A stretch of 42,495 bases of DNA from Sideroxyarcus sp. (lineage in GTDB: Bacteria > Pseudomonadota > Gammaproteobacteria > Burkholderiales > Gallionellaceae). Below, in pieces: positions 24,921 to 33,285 of the stretch (its first letter is position 1; the number at the start of each line of letters is the position of its first letter). A program made the translations under genes and the position numbers. The DNA lies in the NCBI GenBank assembly GCA_030652215.1, contig JAUSBC010000048.1, positions 1-42,495 on the forward strand. The letters are read 5' to 3'. Below the pieces are notes generated by a model. It was given only the letters and a program-made list of their open reading frames with translations. It did not search any database and had not been told where the DNA came from.

Positions 24921-25376
24921 TCAGGGCAGGTCAACCTGCTTGATGGGACGGTCTTTCAAGTCGATGAATTTATCCAGCACCGCAAACAAGTCGACGAAAA
25001 TCTGCTTTCCACAAGCTTGCTCGATATAGGCGTACTGCTGGTCTATCAGGGGCCCGATCTTGCCCAGCAGCTTCATTCCCTTCGGCGACAAATGCACGAT
25101 GACCCGCCGCTGGTCACCGGATATGCCGTCGCGCGCGATCAATCCCGCGTTTTCCATGCGCGTCAGTATGCCCGCCATGCTGGGGCTGGATATCTGGCAC
25201 GCTTCGCAAATCTCCCGGGGTTCCAGTTGGCCGAACTCGTCCAGCGACCGCAATATCCGCCATTGCTGCTCAGTCAAACCGAAGTGATTGAGGATGGGCC
25301 GGAAATGCGCCATCAGGCCGTCCCTCGCCTTGAGCATGCGCTGCGGCAAATTGGGGTAAGTAATGAGGTGCTTCAT
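24921..25376 (-). CDS. MarR-family regulator, HpaR-like
   Basis: A 151-residue winged-helix repressor. The start KHLITYPNLPQRMLKARDGLM and the LTEQQWRILRSL stretch resemble HpaR-type members, which control aromatic-acid degradation genes. The recognition helix region is ISSPSMAGILTRME and the wing is DGISGDQRRVIVHLS. It is divergent from the CoA-transferase gene, with two palindromes between them, so it very likely represses itself and that gene. An aromatic ligand is suggested only by family, since no aromatic pathway genes are present; an organic acid or CoA ester is equally possible. Confidence 0.88.
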   Translation of the reverse strand: MKHLITYPNLPQRMLKARDGLMAHFRPILNHFGLTEQQWRILRSLDEFGQLEPREICEACQISSPSMAGILTRMENAGLIARDGISGDQRRVIVHLSPKGMKLLGKIGPLIDQQYAYIEQACGKQIFVDLFAVLDKFIDLKDRPIKQVDLP

Positions 25377-25433
25377 GCTTTTCTCCGTTCAAAATCCTGC
25401 TTGAGCCCTATACCAAACAAGTTTCCTGTGCCA

Positions 25434-25486
25434 ATTATACATATTGACTCGCTAATATATTAGTGTTCAACTTGCTAACATGTTAG
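25434..25486. promoter_or_regulatory. Two MarR operator palindromes and marR promoter -10
   Basis: Two perfect 12-bp palindromes, CTAATATATTAG (25452-25463) and CTAACATGTTAG (25475-25486), share the CTAA-N4-TTAG frame and have centres 23 bp apart, about two helical turns, so dimers would bind one face of the DNA. A TATAAT on the minus strand (25439-25434) is a likely -10 for the regulator gene, with operator 1 covering its -35 region. A TTGACT at 25444 (+) may belong to the rightward promoter, but no good -10 is seen. Confidence 0.75.
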
Positions 25487-25513
25487 TAAATAATCGGGAA
25501 GGCGGAGGCAGTC

Positions 25514-27052
25514 ATGTCAAAAAACCACGATGAGCGCATACGCCTGCCGGCCTTGCGTAAGAAAGTAACCAGCGCCGAAGTTGCGGCACAGTGGATAAGC
25601 GACGGAATGACGATAGGCATGAGCGGCTTCACGCGCGCCGGCGATGCCAAGGTCGTTCCGCTGGCATTGGCCGAACGCGCGCGCAAGGAGAAACTCAAAA
25701 TAACCCTGATGACGGGCGCCTCGCTCGGCAACGATGTGGACAAAACGCTGACCGAAGCCGGTGCGCTGGCGCGCCGCATGCCGTTCCAGAGCGATCCCGT
25801 GCTGCGCGCGGCAATCAATCGCGGGGAAGTGATGTTCATCGACCAGCACCTGTCGGAAACGGTGGAACTGTTGCGCACCGGGCAGATCGCCCCCATCGAC
25901 ATCGCGATCATCGAAGCGGTCGCCATTACCGAGTCGGGCGCCATCGTGCCCACGACCTCGATCGGCAATAGCGCGAGCTTTGCGATCCTGGCCGACAAGG
26001 TCATCGTTGAAATCAATCTTGCCCAGCCTCTGATACTGGAAGGCCTGCACGACATCCACATTCCGAAACACCGGCCCCGGCGCGAACCGATTCCGCTCAT
26101 GTCCCCAAGCGACAGGATAGGAACCTTCGCCATCGAAATTCCGCCGGAAAAAATAGTTGCAATCGTGGTCACCGAAAAGGCCGATAGCGCTTCGAATATC
26201 CTGCCTCCCGACGACGAAACGGCCGCGATTGCCGGCCATTTGGTCGAATTTTTCAAAGCTGAAATCAGCGCCGGACGCCTGACAAACAGCCTGATGCCGC
26301 TACAGGCGGGTATCGGAACCATCGCCAATGCGGTCATGGCCGGCTTTCTGGATAGTCCGTTCGAGCATCTGACGATGTACTCCGAAGTGCTGCAGGACTC
26401 GACTTTCGATTTATTTGACGCAGGCAAACTCGACTTCGCGTCCGGTTCGTCGATCACCCTGTCGCCGGAAAAGAATAAACAGGTTCTCCGGGATATCGCC
26501 AAATACAAGGAGCGCCTGATCCTGCGTCCGCAGGAAATGAGCAATCATCCGGAATTGATTCGCCGCCTCGGGATCATCGCGCTCAATACGGCGCTGGAAG
26601 CGGACATATACGGGAACGTCAATTCCACCCATGTGATGGGCACGGACATGATGAACGGCATAGGCGGATCGGGCGATTTCGCGCGCAATGCGTACTTGTC
26701 CATTTTTGCCACCAAATCGACTGCGAAGAACGGCAAGATATCCAGCATCGTGCCGATGGTGGCGCATGTCGACCATACCGAACACGATGTCGACATCCTG
26801 GTAACCGAGGTCGGTTTGGCCGACCTGCGTGGGTTGGCGCCGCGCGAACGCGCCCAGGTCATCGTCAACAACTGCGTTGCTGAACCCTACCGGAAAAGGC
26901 TTTTGAATTATATCGAAGGGGCGAACAAGCGCGGCGGACATACCCCGCACATGCTGGAAACGGCGCTTTCATGGCACATCAATTACCGGAAAACCGGCTC
27001 CATGCTGCTGCATGAAATACCGCAGTATGAGCCGGAACTGGAGTTGAGTTGA
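25514..27052 (+). CDS. Acetyl-CoA hydrolase/succinate:acetate CoA-transferase
   Basis: A 512-residue class I CoA-transferase of the acetyl-CoA hydrolase/AarC/Cat1 family, which moves CoA between acetate and succinate or similar acids. The N-terminal domain has GMTIGMSGFTRAGDAK, and the second domain has GIGTIANAVMAGF followed by YSEVLQDS, whose Glu291 is the expected catalytic residue forming the glutamyl-CoA thioester. The GGSGDFARNA block near the end is typical. The gene stands alone downstream of the two operators and diverges from the MarR gene. It probably adjusts acetate or succinate use; true hydrolase activity cannot be excluded from sequence. Confidence 0.9.
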   Translation: MSKNHDERIRLPALRKKVTSAEVAAQWISDGMTIGMSGFTRAGDAKVVPLALAERARKEKLKITLMTGASLGNDVDKTLTEAGALARRMPFQSDPVLRAAINRGEVMFIDQHLSETVELLRTGQIAPIDIAIIEAVAITESGAIVPTTSIGNSASFAILADKVIVEINLAQPLILEGLHDIHIPKHRPRREPIPLMSPSDRIGTFAIEIPPEKIVAIVVTEKADSASNILPPDDETAAIAGHLVEFFKAEISAGRLTNSLMPLQAGIGTIANAVMAGFLDSPFEHLTMYSEVLQDSTFDLFDAGKLDFASGSSITLSPEKNKQVLRDIAKYKERLILRPQEMSNHPELIRRLGIIALNTALEADIYGNVNSTHVMGTDMMNGIGGSGDFARNAYLSIFATKSTAKNGKISSIVPMVAHVDHTEHDVDILVTEVGLADLRGLAPRERAQVIVNNCVAEPYRKRLLNYIEGANKRGGHTPHMLETALSWHINYRKTGSMLLHEIPQYEPELELS

Positions 27053-27123
27053 TTTGTTGGTGAAGTGTGCCGCTTTCTTCAGCAAGCGGCCATGCACAGG
27101 CACGGTTGGCCGGCGTTCAGGGC

Positions 27124-27516
27124 TCAGCCTATCTTGTCCGACAGGGTCGCGGCAGTCTGCGCAAGCAGTGCGACATCCAAAACCCCGATGCATTCTTCAG
27201 CCACATTGATTCCGTCCAATACACTGGGGCGCTCTTCTTCGTTTATCTCCCACACATCAGTCAGATCGCCGCGCCTTCGCACGGTAGTCAGCGTGATAAT
27301 GGCGGCATCCAGTGTTTCGATGGCATTGGGAATTTGTGTGTTTTTCTGTGCGAGCGCGGAACGAACGACACATAGTGCCACGGCGAGGCGGCCGAATGCA
27401 CCAACGCTAAAGCGTCCTTCACACGCAGCCTGATATGGCAAATGCATATCCATGGCGTAAATGTCTTTAAGCCCTTTGGTGACAGGCACCCGCAAAGGTA
27501 CTTTCTTCTTGGCCAT
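27124..27516 (-). CDS. Uncharacterised 130-aa protein
   Basis: A 130-residue protein I cannot name. It starts MAKKKVPLRVPVTKGLKD and is mostly helical, with a middle GRLAVALCVVRSALAQK and an Ala- and Leu-rich end (VLDVALLAQTAATL). Its layout recalls short proteins of plasmids and proteobacterial islands that start with a basic segment and continue as an Ala-rich helical bundle; this likeness is weak. The ATG at 27516 is preferred to an upstream reading from 27549. It lies alone between the CoA-transferase (convergent) and the CYTH/CHAD gene (75 bp upstream). There is no signal peptide or catalytic motif. Confidence 0.55.
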   Translation of the reverse strand: MAKKKVPLRVPVTKGLKDIYAMDMHLPYQAACEGRFSVGAFGRLAVALCVVRSALAQKNTQIPNAIETLDAAIITLTTVRRRGDLTDVWEINEEERPSVLDGINVAEECIGVLDVALLAQTAATLSDKIG

Positions 27517-27591
27517 CAATACTGCCCTTCGTAATGATCGGAATTCCAACCCCCTTGTTTTCGGAGGAATTGCAACTCGAGTTGTGAAATT

Positions 27592-29118
27592 TCAATTCCA
27601 GAATTCTTTTTGCGCTTTGAAGCGCTTCCAGGCTTTGCCGAACTCCGCAACGCGCTCCGCATAGTCGTGTTCCATCCAGCCGCGTATGAGCGCGAGTGTA
27701 TCGTGCCGCGCGGCATTATCCAACCCGTCCAGCAGGCGGTGGGCCACGGCGATGTCGTTCAGGGTGCCGAGGATATCCTGCAATTCGGATAGGGCGATTT
27801 CGTAGTGTCTGGTTTTGGCCTCAGGAAACAACGAACCGAACATCTCTATGCTGTAGCGCAGTTTTTTGCACGCAATGCGCAAAGCATGCAATTGCGCGGC
27901 GTTTTCTTCAACCACACCGCCGCCATGGTTGAGCACCTGCTTGTTGCGTCTTGTCAAAGTTTGTCTGGCGAATTGCTCCAGCGTGGTTGACCCATCCTCC
28001 TGCTGCCCGCCGTGCATCCAGGCGCCGAATCTCAACAACAAACGCTGAAAATCCTGCGAGGCGAGACTGTTTTCCATTCCGGCATGCTGATGCTTGCGCG
28101 CTCGTTCGCTTGCGCTCAACACCTCGCGTAGTCCGGCATGTTCCGGCAGGCGCGTGCAGATGGGCGCCAACGTCTGCGTAACGAACACATCCCATTCGCG
28201 CGAGCGTCCCAGCTCCACGCACAGCTTGGTCACCTGTTCGCGCAAGACCGCCAGTTCGGCATCGGCATGAAAGCGCTGCGCGATGGAAAGTACCACGCGC
28301 AGACGGCGCAGCCCGACCCGCACCTGGTGCAGGTATTCCTCATCCAGCTTGAGCAAGGCGCCCGGCACGTTGGCTTGCACATGCGCCAGGCACGCGCCGA
28401 CCAGGCTTTGCAGGGCACCGGCGACGGGTTGCGATTTTTTCAGTGCCGGAAATTTTCCTTTGCTCACGGCGGGCTTGGTGGCGGAATACAGCAGATAGCC
28501 GTATTCCGCCTTGCTGGTGAGCTCCACCTGCAGCGGCACGATGTCGAGCAGAGCCAGCGCAAGCCTGAAGAGTTGCGGCGTTCCTTGGGATTCCGGCAGC
28601 CCCGCATACATGTCGAGGCCGGTCACCGGCTGCAACTCCAGTTCCAGCTCCGAGATCGGGCAGCTCGATTGTCCCGCGCGAATCTCGCCGCTATCCATGC
28701 ACAGCTCGATCTCCGCCCCTTCAAAATTCAAACGTCGTGCACTGCGCGAAAAATCGGTGACGAAAACCGGCTGCAAACGGCTGCGCACGCCGTTCGGCAG
28801 TTCACCGCCGCCGGCTTTGAGCGCGGCAAAATCCAGCTGCTCGGTCGGTACCGGCATCTCCCACTCGTTGCGCCGGTGCAGCCCCGCGCTCACCTGCCCT
28901 CCCCCCTTCAGGGTTTGCAGCCATTGTTTGCCGGCCCGACGCAGGCGCAAAGCCATTCCGCGGCGGCGCAACTCAAGATCGGGCGTGTCGTAGTAGATGC
29001 TGTAGAGTCTCAGCGTGCGCTCGCGGCCGGGCGAAAGCGAACGCAGAAAAGGATGGCGTTTGAGCCTGAGCAGATTCTCGGGCGTGATGTGCAGCTTGAG
29101 TTCGAGCTCGATGGCCAC
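27592..29118 (-). CDS. CYTH-CHAD domain protein (inorganic triphosphatase-like)
   Basis: A 508-residue two-domain protein. The N-terminal CYTH domain has the ExExK signature (Glu4, Glu6, Lys8) and a run of Arg/Lys-containing strands, as in inorganic triphosphatases such as E. coli YgiF. The C-terminal half is a CHAD domain: helical, His- and Arg-rich, with VHQVRVGLRRLR-like and ACKKLRYSIEMF segments, known to bind polyphosphate. The protein probably handles tri- or polyphosphate in the cytoplasm. It is the last gene of the lemA-TPM-TPM operon, seven bases after the second TPM gene. Confidence 0.88.
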   Translation of the reverse strand: MAIELELKLHITPENLLRLKRHPFLRSLSPGRERTLRLYSIYYDTPDLELRRRGMALRLRRAGKQWLQTLKGGGQVSAGLHRRNEWEMPVPTEQLDFAALKAGGGELPNGVRSRLQPVFVTDFSRSARRLNFEGAEIELCMDSGEIRAGQSSCPISELELELQPVTGLDMYAGLPESQGTPQLFRLALALLDIVPLQVELTSKAEYGYLLYSATKPAVSKGKFPALKKSQPVAGALQSLVGACLAHVQANVPGALLKLDEEYLHQVRVGLRRLRVVLSIAQRFHADAELAVLREQVTKLCVELGRSREWDVFVTQTLAPICTRLPEHAGLREVLSASERARKHQHAGMENSLASQDFQRLLLRFGAWMHGGQQEDGSTTLEQFARQTLTRRNKQVLNHGGGVVEENAAQLHALRIACKKLRYSIEMFGSLFPEAKTRHYEIALSELQDILGTLNDIAVAHRLLDGLDNAARHDTLALIRGWMEHDYAERVAEFGKAWKRFKAQKEFWN

Positions 29119-29125
29119 GGTGAAT

Positions 29126-29626
29126 TTAGATCAGCACGGGACGATCCGGCAACTCGTTGAGCTTGCCGCCACTGACATTCGGATAGTGCAGTGCCAGATG
29201 TGCCCCCACGCTGCGTACGCCGGCAATGACGCCCGCCTCGAACTTGCCCTGCCGGAAGGCGGCTTCCATTTCCTTGCACACCGCTTCCCAGGTTGCCTGT
29301 CCCAGTTTGGCATGCACACCCCGATCCGCGACGATTTCCACATCGCGATCCGCCAGCAACAGATAGATGAGCACGCCGTTGTTGTGCTCCGTGTCCCACA
29401 CGCGCAAATTGGAAAAGACTTCGATGGCGCGTTCGCGTGCAGTCTGCCCGGCGAGCAAAGGCCCGATGTCCAGCCCATCCTCGACCGCGAAACGTATTTG
29501 CCCCATGTGCGTCTGCTCTGCTTCCTTGATGGTGTGCTCGATGTTGTCCAGCACCGTGCGCGGGAAAATACGGCGCAACGCGGCGTTGCCGATGGAGAGA
29601 TGCCTGACGATGCGTTTGATGTCCAT
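29126..29626 (-). CDS. TPM-domain protein, second copy
   Basis: A 166-residue protein of the TPM (DUF477) domain family without a signal peptide. It keeps ETHMGQIRFAVE-type, LRVWDTEHNNGVLIYLLLADRDVEIVADRG-type motifs (NNGVLIY and EIVADRG seen) and a C-terminal helix. Compared with the first copy it lacks the membrane span and Gly-rich tail, so it is likely cytoplasmic or bound to its partners. Its ATG is immediately adjacent to the preceding stop. Such pairs often follow lemA; the function is unsettled. Confidence 0.85.
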   Translation of the reverse strand: MDIKRIVRHLSIGNAALRRIFPRTVLDNIEHTIKEAEQTHMGQIRFAVEDGLDIGPLLAGQTARERAIEVFSNLRVWDTEHNNGVLIYLLLADRDVEIVADRGVHAKLGQATWEAVCKEMEAAFRQGKFEAGVIAGVRSVGAHLALHYPNVSGGKLNELPDRPVLI

Positions 29627-30520
29627 TTACCAGTCTCCCGAAGCGCCACCGCCGCCGAAGCTGCCACCGCCCCCGCCGAAATCGCCGCCACCTCCGCCAC
29701 CTCCGCCGCCTCCCCAACTGCCGCTGCCGGAGCCCCACCCGCCGCCACCAAAACCGGACGGAAACGACGAGCCCCCGCCGTGCGATCCGAAGGTCAGCGA
29801 CAGCACAAAAGCCACCAGCGCAGCAGCAATCGCCCAGCCCAGGGAAAGCAGCATCAGCCAGGCCAAACCGCCGATCACGCCGCCGACGATCAAGCCGCTG
29901 GGTAGCCGTCCCAGCATCTGGCGCAATACGATATTGCCCATCATGAAAATAATGAATGCGGTACCGAGCCATTGGCCGAACTCGCCCGAATCGCCGCTGC
30001 CGGAATTGGATGAGGCACGCTGTGCCGGCGGCGGCAACGGTTCGCCTTCGACGACCTTGACGATGGCATCCACGCCCGCATCGATGCCGGTATGGAAATC
30101 GCCGCGCTTGAAATGGGGTGAAATGATCTCGGACACGATGCGCTTGGCTGTCGCATCGTTCAGCGCCCCTTCCAGGCCGTAACCGACTTCGATGCGCAGT
30201 TTGCGATCGTTTTTGGCGATCAACAACAACACGCCGTCGTCCACGCCCTTGCGGCCCAGCTTCCAGGCCTCGACCACGCGCATGCCGAACTGCTCGATCA
30301 TTTCCGGCTGGGTAGTCGGCACGAGCAGCACGGCGATCTGCGAGCCTTTGCCGGCTTCGAACGCCTTTAATTTATTCTCCAGCAATTGTTGTTGCCCGGC
30401 ATCGAGTGTGCCGGTCAGATCGGTGACGCGTTGCGAGAGTGCGGGAACGGGAACTTCCGCCTGCGCCGTGCCGCAAAGCAGCAGCGCAAGCAGAAGCAGC
30501 AGCGTCCGGAGGTGTTTCAT
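29627..30520 (-). CDS. TPM-domain membrane protein with Gly-rich tail (YgcG-like)
   Basis: A 297-residue protein with a signal peptide (residues 1-21, ending GTAQA), then a TPM domain about residues 25-150 with RVTDLTGTL, NDRKLRIEVGYGLEG and the NDGVLL-like VDDGVLLLI. One or two membrane segments follow near residues 185-240. The last ~50 residues are mostly Gly and Ser. TPM proteins of this type are exported with the domain in the periplasm and have been linked to phosphatase activity or membrane protein upkeep elsewhere. It lies directly between lemA and the second TPM gene with no spacer, so the three are surely cotranscribed. Confidence 0.9.
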   Translation of the reverse strand: MKHLRTLLLLLALLLCGTAQAEVPVPALSQRVTDLTGTLDAGQQQLLENKLKAFEAGKGSQIAVLLVPTTQPEMIEQFGMRVVEAWKLGRKGVDDGVLLLIAKNDRKLRIEVGYGLEGALNDATAKRIVSEIISPHFKRGDFHTGIDAGVDAIVKVVEGEPLPPPAQRASSNSGSGDSGEFGQWLGTAFIIFMMGNIVLRQMLGRLPSGLIVGGVIGGLAWLMLLSLGWAIAAALVAFVLSLTFGSHGGGSSFPSGFGGGGWGSGSGSWGGGGGGGGGGDFGGGGGSFGGGGASGDW

Positions 30521-31123
30521 TTATTTGGCCGGTGCGGCCTTGGGGGCGGAGAAATCTACTGCAGGCGCTTTGGACACGGCCTTTTCATCCTCCACGGTAA
30601 ACGACGGCTTCACTTCATAGCTGAACATCATGGCCGTCAGATTGCTCGGGAAAGTACGCGCCAGTACGTTGTATTCCTGCACCGCCTTGATGTAGCGGTT
30701 GCGCGCCACGGTAATGCGGTTTTCCGTGCCTTCCAGTTGTGCCTGCAGGTCGCGGAAGATCGCGTCCGATTTCAACTGCGGGTAGTTTTCCACAACCACC
30801 ATCAAGCGACTCAATGCCGAGGTCAACTCGCCCTGTGCAGCCTGGAACTGGGCGAATGCTTTCGGATCGTTGATGAGTGCCGGGGTGGCTTGAATGGTGC
30901 CCACCTTGGCGCGCGCTTCGGTCACGCCGATCAGCACGTCTTTTTCCTGTTGTGCATAGCCCTTCACCGTATTCACCAGATTGGGCACCAGATCGAAGCG
31001 GCGCTGGTACTGGTTCAGCACTTCCGCCCAGTCGGCCTTGACCTGTTCGTCGAATCTCTGGAAATCGTTATAGCCGCAGCCGCTTAACAGTGTCGCAAGC
31101 AAAAGCATCAGTATTGCACGCAT
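30521..31123 (-). CDS. LemA-family lipoprotein
   Basis: A 200-residue LemA-family protein. The N terminus MRAILMLLLATLLSGC ends in a lipobox with Cys16 as the lipidation site, so it is probably a lipoprotein rather than the one-span form. The core YNDFQRFDEQVKADWAEV, NQYQRRFDLVPNLVNTVKGYA and YNVLARTFPSNL blocks identify the family and form a helical bundle. It begins the operon with two TPM genes; a good ribosome site (AAAGGAG) precedes it. The biochemical role of LemA is unsettled. Confidence 0.93.
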   Translation of the reverse strand: MRAILMLLLATLLSGCGYNDFQRFDEQVKADWAEVLNQYQRRFDLVPNLVNTVKGYAQQEKDVLIGVTEARAKVGTIQATPALINDPKAFAQFQAAQGELTSALSRLMVVVENYPQLKSDAIFRDLQAQLEGTENRITVARNRYIKAVQEYNVLARTFPSNLTAMMFSYEVKPSFTVEDEKAVSKAPAVDFSAPKAAPAK

Positions 31124-31197
31124 CGTTGAATCTCCTTTGTTGAGCTGAATTACTTGAGGAAAACTATAGCATTAAACTTGGCTCATTGTTCCATAGC

Positions 31198-31256
31198 GTA
31201 GGAGCCAGCTTGCTGGCGAATCAATCAAAAACCTTCGCCAGCAAGCTGGCTCCTAC
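31198..31256. repeat. REP/REPIN-like inverted repeat
   Basis: Two 23-bp arms, GTAGGAGCCAGCTTGCTGGC + GAA (31198-31220) and its exact reverse complement (31234-31256), are separated by 13 bases. Each arm contains its own small palindrome GCCAGC-TT-GCTGGC, so the pair has the form of a REPIN. It resembles the GTAGGAGC-type REP sequences of pseudomonads. The right arm includes the TAG stop of the flavoprotein gene. It may also act as a terminator or mRNA-stabilising structure for that gene. Confidence 0.85.
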
Positions 31257-32428
31257 ACAGCCTGCCCCGCCGCATATCCGGACGCCCAGGCCCATTGGAA
31301 GTTATACCCGCCCAACTGGCCGGTCACATCCGTCACTTCACCGATGAAATACAGCCCGGGGACGTCGAGACACTCCATCGTTTTGGACGACAGCGCATGC
31401 GTATCCACACCGCCGCAGGTCACTTCCGCCTTGCTGTAGCCCAACGTTCCAGTGGGGGTGACTTGCCAGTTTTTCAAGCTGTCGGCCAAGGTCCGCAATT
31501 CCTTTTCAGAGCACTGGTTGAGCGGCCTGTTCTGCGTCCATTGCGTGGCGACGATCTCCGCCAGGCGTTTCGGCAGGTATTGCGCCAGGAAGTTGTCCAG
31601 CAACATTTTGCTGCTGCGATGTTGCGTAAATATGTCGCGCAGATCCAGGTCCGGCAGCAAGTCGATGGATAGCGGCTTGCCGGGTTCCCAGTATGAGGAG
31701 ATTTGCAGAATGGCCGGGCCGCTCAGGCCGCGATGCGTGAACAGCAGGTTTTCGCGGAAGCTGTGCTTGCCGAAGCTCACCACCGCTTCTTGCGAGGCGC
31801 CGGACAAGTCGGCATAGGGCGCCCACTCTTCCGGATGGAAAGTCAGCGGAACCAGTCCCGGATTGAGTTTGGTCATGGGCACGCCAAACTGTTCGGCGAC
31901 CTTGTAACCGAACGGCGTCGCGCCGATCTTGGGGATTGACAGGCCACCGGTGGCGATGACCAGCGAGGCGACGCGATATGTTCCACGCGGGGTCGTCACC
32001 TGAAATGCATCGCTGCGCTCTATCTTCTCCACGCTGCACGGCATGACCCAGCGCACGCCGGCCGCATCACATTCCACTTTGAGCATGGCAATGATGGCTT
32101 CCGATCCGTCGTCGCAGAACAACTGGCCCAGCGTTTTTTCATGGTAGGCGATGCCGTGTTTGGCAAGCATGGCGATGAAATGCTGCGGGGTGAAACGCGC
32201 CAGCGCCGAGCGGCAGAAATGCGGGTTCTGCGAAATGTAGTTTTCCGGCCCGGCGTTGAGGTTGGTGAAATTGCAGCGTCCACCACCCGAGATGCGTATT
32301 TTTTCCGCGAGTTTGGCCGCGTGGTCGAGCAGCGTCACCGAGCGTCCGCGCCGGGCTGCGGTCAGGGCGCACATCATGCCGGCGGCACCCGCGCCGACGA
32401 TCAGCACATCGCTGCGGTGTTCTTTCAT
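31253..32428 (-). CDS. NAD(P)/FAD-dependent oxidoreductase, YhiN/HI0933 family
   Basis: A 391-residue flavoprotein. The dinucleotide motif DVLIVGAGAAGMMCAL lies near residues 7-22, SGGGRCNFTN near residues 48-57 is the family hallmark, and ATGGLSIPKIGATPFGY and GEVTDVTGQLGGYNFQWAWASG mark the middle and end. The substrate of the family is not established. The start MKEHRSDVL overlaps the stop of the hydrolase gene (ATGA); a longer reading into that gene was rejected. The stop codon lies inside a REP arm. Confidence 0.92.
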   Translation of the reverse strand: MKEHRSDVLIVGAGAAGMMCALTAARRGRSVTLLDHAAKLAEKIRISGGGRCNFTNLNAGPENYISQNPHFCRSALARFTPQHFIAMLAKHGIAYHEKTLGQLFCDDGSEAIIAMLKVECDAAGVRWVMPCSVEKIERSDAFQVTTPRGTYRVASLVIATGGLSIPKIGATPFGYKVAEQFGVPMTKLNPGLVPLTFHPEEWAPYADLSGASQEAVVSFGKHSFRENLLFTHRGLSGPAILQISSYWEPGKPLSIDLLPDLDLRDIFTQHRSSKMLLDNFLAQYLPKRLAEIVATQWTQNRPLNQCSEKELRTLADSLKNWQVTPTGTLGYSKAEVTCGGVDTHALSSKTMECLDVPGLYFIGEVTDVTGQLGGYNFQWAWASGYAAGQAV

Positions 32429-33285
32429 CAGGGTTTTGCCGTGCGCAACTGCGTGAACTCGTTGAGTGCGGTGCGATATTCCAGCAAGCCGACGCTGCTG
32501 GAATTGCCGTGTTCCCCGCCTTCGATGAGCTTGAGCGTCTTGGGCTGTTGCGCGCGCTCGTACAAGCGCTGGCTCATCCAGTACGGCACGCGGTCGTCCC
32601 AGGTGCCGTGGATGAACAGTACGGGCATTTTCAACTTGCCGACTTTGCCCATCGAATCGAAACGCTGGTTCAGCAGCAGGTCCACCGGCAACAAGGGGTA
32701 GGCTATCTCGGCCATGTCCAGCATGCTCGTGAAAGAGCCTTCCGCGATGAGTCCCGCCGCTTCGGGATGGCGCGACGCCAGCGCGATGCCGACCGCTCCA
32801 CCCAGAGAGTGTCCATAGATATAAGTGCGTTTCGGGTCCTGCTGGCGTTGATGCAGCAAATAGCGCCATGCCGCTTCGGCATCCTCATCCATCTTGGCTT
32901 CGTTGGGCTTGCCGCCCGTGCTCTTGCCGAATCCGCGATAGTCCACCAGCAATAGGTTGTAACCGGCATCGTGCAGGCGCTGGGTATGTTCGATCAGGTG
33001 GCTGATGTTGTGCTTGTGGCCGTGCAGATAAAGCAAGGTGGGCGCATCGCTTTGCGCTGCCGGTATCCACCAGGAATATAGTTCGCCGCGCTCGGTACCG
33101 CTGCCGGATGGAATGGCTATCTGCTCGTATTGCATGCCCTGCCGGTCCGGTGTGGTCTGGATGGCTGAGCTGGGTTCGTAAATCTTGTCGCGCTGTATAG
33201 CCCAGAGATAAGCGCAAATTCCCAGGTAGACCAGTACTGCCAACATCAGGGTCCAGCGTATGCGCCTGGACCAAATCAAAATCAC
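32428..33285 (-). CDS. Membrane-anchored alpha/beta hydrolase
   Basis: A 285-residue serine hydrolase with an N-terminal membrane span (WTLMLAVLVYLGICAYLWA) and a catalytic domain outside the membrane. The nucleophile lies in YGHSLGGAVGIAL, the acid in HGTWDDRVPY and the histidine in EGGEHGNSSS; LYLHGHKHN forms the oxyanion region. It resembles the BEM46/YhfR-like group, whose substrates are unknown. The start is a GTG overlapping the dnaQ stop (GTGA), and the stop overlaps the flavoprotein start, so dnaQ, hydrolase and flavoprotein are translationally linked. Confidence 0.88.
   Translation of the reverse strand: MILIWSRRIRWTLMLAVLVYLGICAYLWAIQRDKIYEPSSAIQTTPDRQGMQYEQIAIPSGSGTERGELYSWWIPAAQSDAPTLLYLHGHKHNISHLIEHTQRLHDAGYNLLLVDYRGFGKSTGGKPNEAKMDEDAEAAWRYLLHQRQQDPKRTYIYGHSLGGAVGIALASRHPEAAGLIAEGSFTSMLDMAEIAYPLLPVDLLLNQRFDSMGKVGKLKMPVLFIHGTWDDRVPYWMSQRLYERAQQPKTLKLIEGGEHGNSSSVGLLEYRTALNEFTQLRTAKP

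Noticed and set aside
29367-30182. A proline-rich plus-strand frame with a PPPPP tract
   Set aside because: It is the complement of the Gly-rich tail of the TPM protein; the repeats come from GGN codons read backwards.
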